Shown piece after piece: positions 7,441-17,045 of a stretch of DNA of 64,000 nt (the stretch's first letter is position 1; the number at the start of each line of letters is the position of its first letter). The translations under genes were made by a program, and so were the position numbers. The notes beneath the pieces were generated by a model. It was not told the DNA's origin. It did no database searches and worked only from the letters and a program-made list of their open reading frames with translations. This stretch comes from Amycolatopsis saalfeldensis. GTDB taxonomy: Bacteria; Actinomycetota; Actinomycetes; Mycobacteriales; Pseudonocardiaceae. The stretch covers positions 1 to 64,000 of the forward strand of contig NZ_FOEF01000031.1 of the NCBI RefSeq assembly GCF_900110575.1. Reading direction: 5' to 3'.

Positions 7441-10400
7441 TTAGACGGGGATGATGGTCCATTGCTGGTTGGGGTGGAGGAGGTCCATCCATTGCTGGAC
7501 TAGTGTGGCGTTTCCGGTTTGGTTGCCGGCGGCTTCGATGACTTTGCCGGAGGCGATGTTGCGGAGTGCTATGGCGCTGCCGGGGGCGGTGGTGATTTCC
7601 CATTGCTGGGCGGCGCCGTAGTGGCAGGTGTATTGGGCGATGTTTGCTCCGTTGCCTGCGCCGGCGTCGTACAGGTCGAGGCATTTTCCGGAGTTGCGGT
7701 TTTTGAAGGCGTACGTGTTGCTGCCGAGGTCGACGACGTCCCAGATCTGTTTGGGTGCGGTGGTGCTGCAGTCCCACAGTTCGGCGCCGGCGAAGTCGGC
7801 GAGGGCGTCGTTGCCGGCGCCGGCGATCTGGATGCAGCGTCCGGATTGGATGCCCTTGAACTCGACGGCTTTCGCGGTGACGGGGACGGTGGAGTAGGCG
7901 ACGGTGGCGCCGCCTTCGCTGCTCCAGTCGATGCGGCCGCCGGTGAAGGTGGTGCGCCGGCCCTTGGGCAGTGGGAGTTCGTCGCTGGTCGGGTAGCCGA
8001 GGAAGGATTTCTCGGCGCCGAGTTCGTTCCACTTGAGCCGGATGGTGCCGTAGACGGCGTGCGCTCCGGTGGCGGCTGACCAGTAGATCGCGGCGCCGTT
8101 GCTGAGGGTGACGTACTGGCCCTTGCCGTCGGCAGCGGTGGTGGTGTCGGAGACGGGGTAGCCGAGGCTGCCGGTCTCGTTGCCGAATTCCGCGTACTTG
8201 CGGGCGATGTCGCCGTAGACGACCATGGCGCCGCCGGCGGAGGTGTAGTAGATCGAGCCGCCGTCGAACCGCTGGACGATACCGCCATTGGTGCCGAAGG
8301 GGGTGGCTTCGGTGACGGGGTTGCCGAGCGGGCCGCTCTCGTAGTTCAGCGAGGCGTACTTCTTGTGGATCTCCCCGGACACCACGCGGGTGCCGATGCC
8401 GGGCATCCAGTAGATCGAGCCGCGCGCGAAGCGGTTGTAGACCGCACCGCCGGTGGGTGAGGAGGTTGTGTCGGTGGTCGGATAGCCAACATCAAAATGC
8501 GTGTTGTGATCCCAGGTGATGGAGATTTGGCCGTGGATCTCGTGGGCCCCGGTCTGGGCAGTCCAGAGAATCTGGAGTGCAAGTCGGTCCGCCGGCCTGA
8601 TAACGACAATTTGCTGTCCGCCGGGTTCATCCTGGTCGTCATGCTGACCAAGTATGTGTTGCTGCAGCAGTGAATCGCCGAAGAAGGCGATGAGCTTGTC
8701 GAGTGCTGGACCGTTGTAGACGTCTGCGACGACTGGTCGCTTGTCCTTGTCGTAGGTCAGGTAGAGGCGGCCCTTCTCGTAGATGCGGTAGCCGGTGTTG
8801 CCGGCGGTGAGGACCGGGTCACCGACCGGCTTGCCCAGGCGGGTCTGCAGGTCCTTCTCTGCCTTGTAGCGCCGGTCGAACGGTGTCGGTGCTTGCGGTG
8901 CGTCGAAACTCCAGAGCTGGGCATTGATCGGATTGGGGTTGGGATCGTGGGCACCGGGGAGAAAGAGGTAGGCATTCGGTGCGCCGATCGGGTGGATTTC
9001 CGATCTGGAACCATCCTCGTTGAGGGGTTTGACGCACCAGGTCGCTTCTTGCCGGAATTTGTCGGTGCCGTCGGTAGGCGCGATGTCGGCGTAGGCGCGG
9101 TTTCCGTCCGTGGGTGGGCGCCAGTGGAGGTAGGAGTTGGGGTGGGTGGTGGATTCGAAGGAGAAGCAGCTCGGGTCGCTGAGCCCGGCGCCGATCTTCC
9201 AGGTCATTTCCGGGTGGTTGCCTTGGGTCCAGGTGACCAGCGTGGCGCTGGTGCCGGCGTCGGTGATGTAGGAGTCGTCACCGGTGAACCACCCGACGGT
9301 GCGGATGGTCTGGTTCTGATGCTGGTTCTGACCGGTCGCGACGAATCGGCCTCGGTCGAGGGGAGTGCCGGCGAGCGCGGCATCGGCCGCGGCGACGAGG
9401 TCGGGGTGGACAGTGCTCTTGGCGGCACGGGTGCGGATCTCGGTGATGGCCTTGATGTTCTCGTCGTCGGCTTTCTTCATGTCCTTGTCGAGGTCGCGCT
9501 GCCATGCGGCTTGGGCGCCGGTGTCGACGTAGGCTTTCCAGTCGGCCGGTGCGGTGCTGAGGAGCGCTTCGTAGGCGGCGGTGTAGACCTCGGTGTCTTT
9601 TGGTGCTCGTTTGAGGACTTCGCGCAGGAAGTTCTGGTCGGGCAGCTTCGCGAGGGGGTCGTCGGTGGTGATGCTGAGGCCCAGTGCGTAGTAGGCGGCG
9701 GTGACGCGGGCCGCGCGGGCTTTGGCTTCGGCTTTTTCGGCTTCGGTGCGGCTGGTGTCCTCGTCGACCAGCCGTTGGGTGTCTTTGGCGTGCTCGGCGA
9801 TGATGCCGTCGGTGAGGAAGCGCCATTGGTCGTCCGCGTTGCTCTTCAGCGCTGCGCGGGCGGCCGTCTTGACGGCGGTGTCCTTGTGGTCGTCGGCTTT
9901 GAGGTCGAGCAGGACGATGAAGTCGTAGACCGATTTGGCCAGGTCGGTGTCGGTGACGGTGGTGCTGATCTGCGCGGCGGCCCGGACCTTGGCCTCACGT
10001 TCGATGCGTTGCTGCTCGCGCCGGTCGGTGACGATCTTCTGGTCGGCGACGTTGGCGGCGGCCATGCCGGTCTTGATGTAGGTGGTGGTCGCGTCGTCGC
10101 CGGCGATGATCGCGTCGATCGCGCGTTCCCGCACCCTCTGGTGCTCGGGCTCGAGCGGGCGCGCCTTGTCCAGGTCGTCGGCCGCCCGGTACATCGCCGA
10201 GACGAAGCCGCGGTCGGACAGGATCAGCAGCTCCGGACCGGCGACGATGCCCAGCAGCGCTGCCGCGTTGCCCTTGTCCACGTCCGAGGACTGCGCCGCC
10301 GGTGTCGCGGGCTTGGCCGGCGCCGGGGTCATATCCCCTCCCACAGCCAGCCGCAGGTCCGGGTCACCGGCATCCGCCTGTCGTGCGGCCGGCTGGCTCG

Positions 10401-10560
10401 TGGCCGCGCTGGTCCCGGTGGCGGTGCGCGGGGCGGCGGCCGCGAGGGCCGGTGCCGCGGTACCGACGATGCCGGTGATGAGGAGGACGGCCGCGGCGCG
10501 CGCTGCGCGCCGGCGCGGCCATTCCCCGGGTAGTGCGGAAAACCGATTCGAGCGTCTCAA
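7441..10560 (-). CDS. secreted ALF-repeat protein with LGFP repeats and ricin-type lectin
   Basis: 1039 residues, TTG start behind AGGGGGAA. Domains in order: Arg-rich signal peptide (1-41); an Ala-rich helical region with ALF repeats (about 100-395), built of copies of A-x-x-AL-x-x-...-FL-x-x-G units; and an AbfB-like beta-trefoil segment (about 400-545; YLHWRPPTDGN, FRQEATW). These are followed by LGFP repeats (about 590-895; GPLGNPV, GSLGYPV, SFLGYPT each followed by F-x-GG-x-I-x-W) and a C-terminal ricin-B lectin domain (about 905-1039, with QIWDVV and QQWEITT/QQWTII repeats). LGFP repeats bind the cell wall and ricin-B domains bind sugars, so the protein is probably displayed on or released from the envelope. 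It has no recognisable toxin domain and is divergent from the two ALF genes at 10818 and 11973. Confidence 0.8.
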   Translation of the reverse strand: MRRSNRFSALPGEWPRRRAARAAAVLLITGIVGTAAPALAAAAPRTATGTSAATSQPAARQADAGDPDLRLAVGGDMTPAPAKPATPAAQSSDVDKGNAAALLGIVAGPELLILSDRGFVSAMYRAADDLDKARPLEPEHQRVRERAIDAIIAGDDATTTYIKTGMAAANVADQKIVTDRREQQRIEREAKVRAAAQISTTVTDTDLAKSVYDFIVLLDLKADDHKDTAVKTAARAALKSNADDQWRFLTDGIIAEHAKDTQRLVDEDTSRTEAEKAEAKARAARVTAAYYALGLSITTDDPLAKLPDQNFLREVLKRAPKDTEVYTAAYEALLSTAPADWKAYVDTGAQAAWQRDLDKDMKKADDENIKAITEIRTRAAKSTVHPDLVAAADAALAGTPLDRGRFVATGQNQHQNQTIRTVGWFTGDDSYITDAGTSATLVTWTQGNHPEMTWKIGAGLSDPSCFSFESTTHPNSYLHWRPPTDGNRAYADIAPTDGTDKFRQEATWCVKPLNEDGSRSEIHPIGAPNAYLFLPGAHDPNPNPINAQLWSFDAPQAPTPFDRRYKAEKDLQTRLGKPVGDPVLTAGNTGYRIYEKGRLYLTYDKDKRPVVADVYNGPALDKLIAFFGDSLLQQHILGQHDDQDEPGGQQIVVIRPADRLALQILWTAQTGAHEIHGQISITWDHNTHFDVGYPTTDTTSSPTGGAVYNRFARGSIYWMPGIGTRVVSGEIHKKYASLNYESGPLGNPVTEATPFGTNGGIVQRFDGGSIYYTSAGGAMVVYGDIARKYAEFGNETGSLGYPVSDTTTAADGKGQYVTLSNGAAIYWSAATGAHAVYGTIRLKWNELGAEKSFLGYPTSDELPLPKGRRTTFTGGRIDWSSEGGATVAYSTVPVTAKAVEFKGIQSGRCIQIAGAGNDALADFAGAELWDCSTTAPKQIWDVVDLGSNTYAFKNRNSGKCLDLYDAGAGNGANIAQYTCHYGAAQQWEITTAPGSAIALRNIASGKVIEAAGNQTGNATLVQQWMDLLHPNQQWTIIPV

Positions 10561-10817
10561 CAGTATTCCCCCTGCTCAGAGAACAGCACATAGCAGAAAA
10601 GCGCGCCTGAGGCGCGCGGAAATGAGAATGCTCGACGTCCGAGAAAGGCAGGCGCCGTGCGGGTAATAGAAACTTTACCGATCGACTTATCGGCGATACC
10701 CAAAGACGCGTTACATGGTGTGACCGTCGTCACTATGGTGGCTTTTGTGGGGGTTTTGCTGCCAATCTGATCAAGCTTGTGTGAGCCCACGGTCTAGGGG
10801 ATGTAAAGGGGGACTGG
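10561..10817. promoter_or_regulatory. divergent promoter region between two ALF-repeat genes
   Basis: The 257 bases separate the minus-strand lectin gene from the plus-strand ALF gene and must hold both promoters. The centre is AT-richer (around 10660-10700, TAATAGAAACTTTACC) and contains a short inverted repeat CCGAT-N6-ATCGG near 10678-10693. The ribosome sites are AGGGGGAA for the left gene and AAAGGGGGA for the right gene. Exact promoter boxes cannot be assigned. Confidence 0.35.
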
Positions 10818-11894
10818 GTGGTTTCGCGCGCTCTTGTCACCGGTGTCGCGGTGGCAACATTGCTGGTTACGACGAGTGTTACGGATTCCGTAGCCGCTCC
10901 GGGCGGCAGTTCTCTAATGTCTGCGATGCGTGTGTCGGGTATTGAGGATTCTGTCTGGTATCCGATGGTGCGGCAGGTTGCGCTGTATCACTCGGAGGCA
11001 TTAGTCCGAGTGGCGGCATGGAATGCGATGCGTTCGGCGGATGGTGAGCCGGCGTTGAAGGCGTTCGTGCTGACCGGGTTCGCCGAGGCCCGCGGCCGGG
11101 CCCAGCAGGGCACTGCCCGGAACCGGGATTTCGCGCAGCGGGTCCTGGTCTCCTACAGCGCGGCGTACTCGCCGCTGGTGCACGCGACGGCGGACCGGGT
11201 GCTGAAGGGCAGTGACGCGGACCGGGAGTGGTTCGCCCGCACCGGTTTCGCCGAGGCGAAAGCGCGTGACCTGCAGGCACGTGAGGCTGATGAGCAGCAT
11301 CGGCAGGTGATCGCGCAGGCCGACCGTGACGTCGTCGCGTTGCTCGCCTCGAGTGATCCGGGGGAGCAGGTGCGGCTGGCTGCGCAGCACGCGCTGCGCC
11401 AGGGCAGCACGGACGCCGACATCCGCGAGTTCTACGCCAGCGACTGGATGGCGGCGGCGGAGTTGGATGTGGAGTTCTTCCGCCAGCGCAGCCAGGAAGC
11501 GGGGATGCGCTACCTCGCGCTGATCCCCGGCCTGATCGCCGACGCGCAGGACGCCGAGCGGGAAGCACTGGCGGCCAGTGGTGCCGCGGCGGAGCAGACC
11601 CGCGCGGTCGCCGCGCGGGCGTGGGCCACGAGCAAGGACCGGGCGGACGCGGCCCGGCAAGGGTGGGAGGCCGAGCAGCGGCTGTGCGCGGAGCAGGCCC
11701 GGTACTGGCAGACGGTCGCCGACCGCTACCGCGGCCAGACCGACCCGGTCTGGACCGCGATCACCGCCTCGGCCGACAAGAACCATTCTGCCTGGACCGG
11801 CGAGGACACCTTCGCCACCGGGCAGTCCCGGCACTGGACCGATGTCTCGGCCCAGGCCCAGGCCGGCGCCGACCGGATGACCGGCCCGGCCTGA
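10818..11894 (+). CDS. secreted ALF-repeat protein
   Basis: 358 residues, GTG start preceded by AAAGGGGGA. A signal peptide (residues 1-27, ending SVAAP) precedes an almost entirely helical protein. ALF-type repeats are clear: LVRVAAWNAMRSADGEPALKAFV, then PLVHATADRVLKGSDADREWF, then QVRLAAQHALRQGSTDADIREFY (each starting near residues 58, 115 and 190). The C-terminal part (residues 235-358) is an Ala/Glu-rich coiled coil with four Trp. It lacks a toxin tip, in contrast to the next gene 78 bases downstream, with which it may form a transcript. The role is unknown; a structural or carrier partner of the large ALF toxin is an inference. Confidence 0.7.
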   Translation: MVSRALVTGVAVATLLVTTSVTDSVAAPGGSSLMSAMRVSGIEDSVWYPMVRQVALYHSEALVRVAAWNAMRSADGEPALKAFVLTGFAEARGRAQQGTARNRDFAQRVLVSYSAAYSPLVHATADRVLKGSDADREWFARTGFAEAKARDLQAREADEQHRQVIAQADRDVVALLASSDPGEQVRLAAQHALRQGSTDADIREFYASDWMAAAELDVEFFRQRSQEAGMRYLALIPGLIADAQDAEREALAASGAAAEQTRAVAARAWATSKDRADAARQGWEAEQRLCAEQARYWQTVADRYRGQTDPVWTAITASADKNHSAWTGEDTFATGQSRHWTDVSAQAQAGADRMTGPA

Positions 11895-11972
11895 CCCAGA
11901 TTTCCCTGACCTGCGCGGCTTAGGCCGTGTTCCTTTGTCGTGCGCTTTCCGACCTGATGGGGTGCGTGTGTT

Positions 11973-14900
11973 GTGAGCGGAGTGTTCCGGAACCGGAGAA
12001 GAGCGATCGTGCTGAGACCGTTGTGGCGTCAGGGAATCGTCGTCGCAGTGACCGCCACACTGCTGGCGGGCACGGCCGGGGAAGGCGCCACCGCGGTCGC
12101 CGGGGCCGCACCCCGCGCGGCGGCAGGGCAGTGGCAGGCAGAGGCGAAGCAGCCGGCCGCGGCGAACAACGCCCAGACGGCCGCGCCCGCTGACGACCCG
12201 GACGACGCGGCGCTGCTCAAGCAGCTGCAGCGGGATCTGCTCTCCGATATTGCCGCGCAGGACGAGGACGAGGAGGTGCGGGAGGCGGCGCGGGACACGC
12301 TGCGCCGCACCGACGCCGGGGACACTGGCGCGATCGACGCGTTCTTCGCTCACGGCCAGCAGGACGCGAAAGCCAAAGCGGCGAAGCGGAAGGCCGACGC
12401 CGACGCCGCGAACCGGGCGCAGATCGAGCCGCTGGCCGGTCAGGGCGGGCCGGTGTTCAACGCCGCGGTGGACCGGGCGCTGAAGGGGGATGCCCGGGCG
12501 CGGGAGAATTTCCTGGCCTACGAACGCGACATCGCCGCCGAGCAGGACCGCAAGAACAACGCCTACGACCAGGAACTCAAGGATCGCCGCCGGGCGCACG
12601 TGCAGATGGTCGCCGACCGCGGCGAACCGGAAGTGGCCGCGGCGGCGAAAGCCGCGCTGGCCCAAGGCGACGTGGCGATCGCGCAGTTCCTGGCCACCGG
12701 CTACCTGGAGGCCGCGAAACGGGACGCCGACGCACGCGAGAAGCACCTGCAGGACCTCGAGCGTCAACGCAAGGAAGCCGAAGCTGCCGCGGACCTGGCG
12801 CAGCGCACCGCGCGGGCGATGACCGCGCGCCGGAACCTGCTGGCCGCTCACGCCGATGGTGTGCGGGCCCTGCAGCGCGCCGCCGACGACATGACGATGG
12901 CCGCGAACGTGTCCCGCGATACGGCGAAGACGCTGGCCGCGGACCAGGCCGGGCACACCTACCACGCGGAGCTGTATCAGCGGGCCAAGGACGACGTCGC
13001 CCGCCATGTCGCCCACGCCGCCACCGACGCCCAGGCCGCGCAGGCCGCCGCGGGCGCGGCGGTCGCGCAGGCCAATCTGCTGGTGCAGAACGGGATGCCC
13101 CACGGTGCCGAGTGGGCGAAGGTTGTGCAGGCGATGGGTGCCTCGGCGACCGCGGCGAAACAGGCCAGCGACACCGCCTCGCACGCCGTCGACGCGATCG
13201 CCGCGGACGCCGCCGCGACCGATGCCACCGAGAAAGCCAAGGCCCACGAGGAAAACGCCCGGCAGTGGCGCGCCAACGCCGAAGCCAACGCCGCCGCCGC
13301 ACGGCAGTTGGCCCAGGCCGCCGCCGACCAGGCCACGGCGGCGGCGGACGCGGCGCTGCGGGCGAAGCAGTCCCACGCCGACGCGCTCGCCGCGCTGCAT
13401 GACGCGCAGCAGCACGCGCAGAATGTCAAGGACGCCCGCGCGGCGGCCGAACGCGAGCGTGACACCGCCGCGGCCAAACGCCAGGAAGCCGAAACCTGGC
13501 GCCAGCAAGCCGCCGCCAAACGCACCGAGGCCGAAGCGAAGGCCCAGGAGGCCGCGCGGCAACGCGACATCGCCGTGCAGCAGGCGAACATCGCCGGCCA
13601 GAAACGCCGGGACGCCGACGCCCAGGCCGCGATCGCCTCGCAGCGGCGCGGGGACGCCCAGCAGCAGGAACAGGTCGCCGCCGACCGGAGCAAAGACGCC
13701 CGTAAACAGGAGCAGATCGCGTTCGACGCCGACCGCGACGCCCAGACCCAGGAAGCCGGCGCCAACGACGCTCGCGACCGCGCCGCCGAGGCGATGAAGT
13801 CCGCGGACACCCTCAACCGCAAGGCCCAGGTCCTGGAAGCACTCGCGCAGAAGGCCCAGGGCATGGCCGAGGTCGCCCAAGGTGACAAGGACCGGGCGTG
13901 GGCCGCTGCGCACCAGGCCCGCACTGACGCCGATCAGGCCGCCGCCGCGGCACGCCAGGCCCGCGGGGATGCCGATGCCGCCGGTGCGGCCGCGGCCAGT
14001 GCCCGCACCTCTGCGATCCAGGCCAACTTCGCCGCGAGCAACTCCCGCGCCGCCGCCAATCGCGCGCAGGCCGCCGCCTCGCAGGCTCGTGCCGCGGCCG
14101 ATGGCGCGCAGGCTGCCGCCGAGCACGCCCGCGACGCCGCCGATCAGGCGCAGGCCGCGGCCGCCCGTGCGAACCAGGACGCGGTCCGCGCCGAGTCCGA
14201 GGCCGCGCTCGTCCACCAGGACGCGCTGCGGGCCCAAGCCGCGGCCGCGGATGCCACTGCCGCGGAAGCCCAGGCGGCGCAGAACGCCCGCAACGCCGCA
14301 GACCTGGCACAACAGACCGCAGTCAAGTCCGCGCAGGCGTTGGAGGCGGCGCAGCGGACCCAGGACGAGGCCAACGCCTCCGCCGTGGAAGCCGCGACCG
14401 CCGCCACCCAGGCCGGCATCGCGACCCGCGCCGCGGCCGGGGCGGTGCAGTCCGCGTCCGGGATCGCCAACCCCGCCGACACCGCGATCGGGACCGCCAC
14501 ACCGTTCGCCGACACCGACATCGACGCCGACTTCGCGGTGATCGTCGCCAACCGGGCGAAGGACACCGGCACCAGCCAGGTCGACGCCGCCCAGAAGGCA
14601 GCCACCGATGCCGCCGCCCAAGCCCGCGCGGCGGCCGAAGCGGCGAAGAACGCCTCCGGCGAGGTCGCCCCCGCCTACCAAGCCGCCGCCGACGCCGCCA
14701 GCTCAGCGGCCGCCGCAGCGAAATCCGCCGCCGACGCCCAGCTCTCCGCGGCCGACGCGGCGAAGGAAGCCGCCGGCGCCCGCCAGGCCGCCGCGGACGC
14801 GAACACCCTCGACACCCAAGCCCAAGCCGACGCCCGCGCCGCCCGCGCCGCCGCGGACCAGGCCGCCGCCGACGCCGCACTCGCCGGGCTGTCGGCCGAC

Positions 14901-16289
14901 CAGGCTGCCGCCGACGCCCGCGCGGCCCGGCAGGCCGCGGACAACGCCACCCGCGCCGCCAACGAAGCCTCCGCCGCGGCCACCCGCGCCGAACAGGACG
15001 CCGCCGCCGCGCAACGCGCCGCCGACCAAGCCGCCAAGGACGCCGCCGCCGCCCGCGAGGCCGCCGACCGCGCCCAGCAGCACGCCAACGACGCCAACGA
15101 CGCAGCCACCAGCGCGGAAAACTATGCTCGCGACGCCGAAACCCGCGCGAAGAACGCGGCCGCCGACGGCAAGGCGATCCAGGCCGAACTCGCCCAGCTA
15201 CAGGACGAGCTGCGCAAGGCCGAGGAAGAGGAACAGCGCAAAGCCGCGGAGGAGGCGATCAACGACGACAGCGACGTCCCCGCCCTTACTGCGGAAGAGG
15301 AAACCACCCTCCGCAATCAGAAGGGCCAGCAGGGCGTCGACGACTACAACGCCAACCGCGCCAAGGCCAACGCCGGCCTGCTCGGGTTCATCAGCGACCA
15401 GGGCGGGCAGGTCCTGCTCGACCTCATCGGCTACACCGACGCCAAGAAATGCTTCACCGAAGGCGACTTCATCGCCTGCATCATGACCGTCGTCAACGCC
15501 CTCCCGCTGTTCAAATTCGTCTCCGTCCTCTCCAAAATCCCCGACGCCGTCTCCGCCACCGTCCGCATCGTCAAAGGCATCCGCACCTTCAAAGACGCCG
15601 TCGTCGCCGCCCGCCGCATCACCACCAACCTCCGCAACCTCGTCCGCGACCTGCTCAAATGCCGCAGCCTCACCGCAACCACCACCGCCGGAACCGCCCC
15701 CTGCACCGTCATCGACAAAGAAGACGAACTCAACAAACCCATCCCCAAAGTCGACCCCGCACCCGGCCTCCGCCTCGACCCCACCAAAGACAAGAAGAAA
15801 CTCGACGACTGCGCCAACGGCGCCATGCCCAAAGACTTGGTCTATAACGAACCGCTTCAGCCCTTCACCTACCTCGGTGACCCGGCTCTGCGCGCGACCA
15901 GCGGAATCGTCTGCGCCACCAAAACTGTCCAGGACAACGGGAAGCGTCCGCAACCCGCCGGATATGACAGCAACAAGTTCCACGCCGGCCATCTCGTCCC
16001 CGCTCGCCTCAGCGGCCCGAACGAGTTGATCAACCTCGTCAACGAATACCATCGGGTCAACCTTTCTGACGTCAAGAAAGTCGAGAACGCCGCTGCGCGG
16101 GCCTTGAACTCAAAAACTGACACCGAGATCATCTACCGCGCCTGGGCGCAGTACTCTAGCAACGCCGCGTCAGTGCCGGAGTGGATCTTCATCGACGTCA
16201 TCGGCAACAACGGCTACATGTGCCACGCCACCATTGAAAACATCGATGGCGGTAACTCGCCGAAGAACGTCGTGAAAGGCTGCTACTGA
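11973..16289 (+). CDS. giant ALF/coiled-coil exported toxin with C-terminal nuclease-like domain
   Basis: 1438 residues, GTG start. The N-terminal signal (RNRRRAIVLRPLWRQG then VVAVTATLLAG) is followed by ALF repeats (about 70-260) and then about 800 residues of Ala-rich coiled coil with heptad-like A-x-x-A-x-x-A runs and many QA/DA steps, a rod tens of nanometres long if continuous. After residue 1090 the composition changes: a hydrophobic segment (FIACIMTVVNALPLFKFVSVLSKI, near 1168-1195), a linker with KPIPKVDP, and a C-terminal domain of about 150 residues. This has HAGHLVPARLSGPNELINLV, NEYHR and PEWIFIDVIGN, resembling DNA/RNA non-specific endonuclease-like (His-Me finger) toxins. A SUKH immunity gene follows. 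This is the classic layout of a polymorphic toxin. The export route and target are not known. Confidence 0.75.
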   Translation: MSGVFRNRRRAIVLRPLWRQGIVVAVTATLLAGTAGEGATAVAGAAPRAAAGQWQAEAKQPAAANNAQTAAPADDPDDAALLKQLQRDLLSDIAAQDEDEEVREAARDTLRRTDAGDTGAIDAFFAHGQQDAKAKAAKRKADADAANRAQIEPLAGQGGPVFNAAVDRALKGDARARENFLAYERDIAAEQDRKNNAYDQELKDRRRAHVQMVADRGEPEVAAAAKAALAQGDVAIAQFLATGYLEAAKRDADAREKHLQDLERQRKEAEAAADLAQRTARAMTARRNLLAAHADGVRALQRAADDMTMAANVSRDTAKTLAADQAGHTYHAELYQRAKDDVARHVAHAATDAQAAQAAAGAAVAQANLLVQNGMPHGAEWAKVVQAMGASATAAKQASDTASHAVDAIAADAAATDATEKAKAHEENARQWRANAEANAAAARQLAQAAADQATAAADAALRAKQSHADALAALHDAQQHAQNVKDARAAAERERDTAAAKRQEAETWRQQAAAKRTEAEAKAQEAARQRDIAVQQANIAGQKRRDADAQAAIASQRRGDAQQQEQVAADRSKDARKQEQIAFDADRDAQTQEAGANDARDRAAEAMKSADTLNRKAQVLEALAQKAQGMAEVAQGDKDRAWAAAHQARTDADQAAAAARQARGDADAAGAAAASARTSAIQANFAASNSRAAANRAQAAASQARAAADGAQAAAEHARDAADQAQAAAARANQDAVRAESEAALVHQDALRAQAAAADATAAEAQAAQNARNAADLAQQTAVKSAQALEAAQRTQDEANASAVEAATAATQAGIATRAAAGAVQSASGIANPADTAIGTATPFADTDIDADFAVIVANRAKDTGTSQVDAAQKAATDAAAQARAAAEAAKNASGEVAPAYQAAADAASSAAAAAKSAADAQLSAADAAKEAAGARQAAADANTLDTQAQADARAARAAADQAAADAALAGLSADQAAADARAARQAADNATRAANEASAAATRAEQDAAAAQRAADQAAKDAAAAREAADRAQQHANDANDAATSAENYARDAETRAKNAAADGKAIQAELAQLQDELRKAEEEEQRKAAEEAINDDSDVPALTAEEETTLRNQKGQQGVDDYNANRAKANAGLLGFISDQGGQVLLDLIGYTDAKKCFTEGDFIACIMTVVNALPLFKFVSVLSKIPDAVSATVRIVKGIRTFKDAVVAARRITTNLRNLVRDLLKCRSLTATTTAGTAPCTVIDKEDELNKPIPKVDPAPGLRLDPTKDKKKLDDCANGAMPKDLVYNEPLQPFTYLGDPALRATSGIVCATKTVQDNGKRPQPAGYDSNKFHAGHLVPARLSGPNELINLVNEYHRVNLSDVKKVENAAARALNSKTDTEIIYRAWAQYSSNAASVPEWIFIDVIGNNGYMCHATIENIDGGNSPKNVVKGCY

Positions 16290-16332
16290 TAAGATCACCA
16301 GTGCGACTGACCCACCGAACCAGCGAGGACTC

Positions 16333-16932
16333 ATGAGCCAACCACGCGCGCAGCACTCGATAGACGAGATCGCCCGTGTCGCCCAATGGAACGGCCGGAT
16401 CCAGCCAGGCCGCGACTGGAAATCCGTCGAGCAAGAAATCGGAACAACACTCCCGGATGACTACAAAGAATTACTGAACCGATTTCCGTCTGGAAGTTAT
16501 CGTAACGCAATTACGGTCTCGAACCCGGTTGATTCTCGAACTGATTATGCGAAATTTATCCGCGAAGACATTCATGGAACCCTTGAGATTCTCGGCGACG
16601 AAGGCCTGGAATATATCGAAGATACAGGCTATCGGACGTTCCCGGAACTGGGCGGGCTCCTGCCCTGGGGTCACGACGGGCAAGGGGGAATGTTCTGCTG
16701 GATCACTGAACCCGCAGACCCGAACCAGTGGCGCGTCGCCTACTACAGTCAAGGTCTCGGTGAGTGGCGTGAACACAGTGGACCAATGACGGACGTCATC
16801 TGGAAGGTCCTCACCGGCACGGGCGATGATAACATTTTCCGCTGGGACCTCGCCCACGAACTCGCAATATTCCGTGTGCCGTCGACACTTCTGGCAAATG
16901 GTGAGTGGTTGCCATATGCAGAGTACCGATAG
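16333..16932 (+). CDS. SUKH (SMI1/KNR4) immunity protein
   Basis: 199 residues, ATG after GCGAGGACTC. The SUKH fold is recognised from W-x-x-VEQEIGTTLPDDYKELLNRFPSG near residue 30, the GLLPWG-x-D-GQGG-F-CWIT block near residue 120 and the C-terminal acidic end. SUKH proteins neutralise diverse nuclease toxins. The position 43 bases behind the giant toxin gene identifies it as the cognate immunity gene. GC content is clearly lower than in the toxin rod, matching the tip-and-immunity swapping seen in polymorphic toxin systems. Confidence 0.85.
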   Translation: MSQPRAQHSIDEIARVAQWNGRIQPGRDWKSVEQEIGTTLPDDYKELLNRFPSGSYRNAITVSNPVDSRTDYAKFIREDIHGTLEILGDEGLEYIEDTGYRTFPELGGLLPWGHDGQGGMFCWITEPADPNQWRVAYYSQGLGEWREHSGPMTDVIWKVLTGTGDDNIFRWDLAHELAIFRVPSTLLANGEWLPYAEYR

Positions 16933-17045
16933 TCATCGATATTCGCATTTATGAAGTTGTCTAATTTGTGCAAGGATATGACGGAATCAAATTCGGCCGA
17001 GGCTGGGGAACTGTCGAACGAGAGATATAGACCGCGTGTCAGTCC

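Noticed and set aside
8893..10533. Long plus-strand frame opposite the ALF/lectin gene
   Set aside because: Val/Gly/Asp-only composition without motifs; the minus strand encodes recognisable domains.
12977..13924. Minus-strand Ala/Ser-rich frame resembling low-complexity protein
   Set aside because: Shadow of the coiled-coil rod; no ribosome site or independent structure.
11001..14681. Very long minus-strand frame opposite the ALF and coiled-coil genes
   Set aside because: It is a GC-rich shadow (Gly/Arg/Leu-only composition) of the Ala-rich plus-strand genes, which have signal peptides, repeats and domains.
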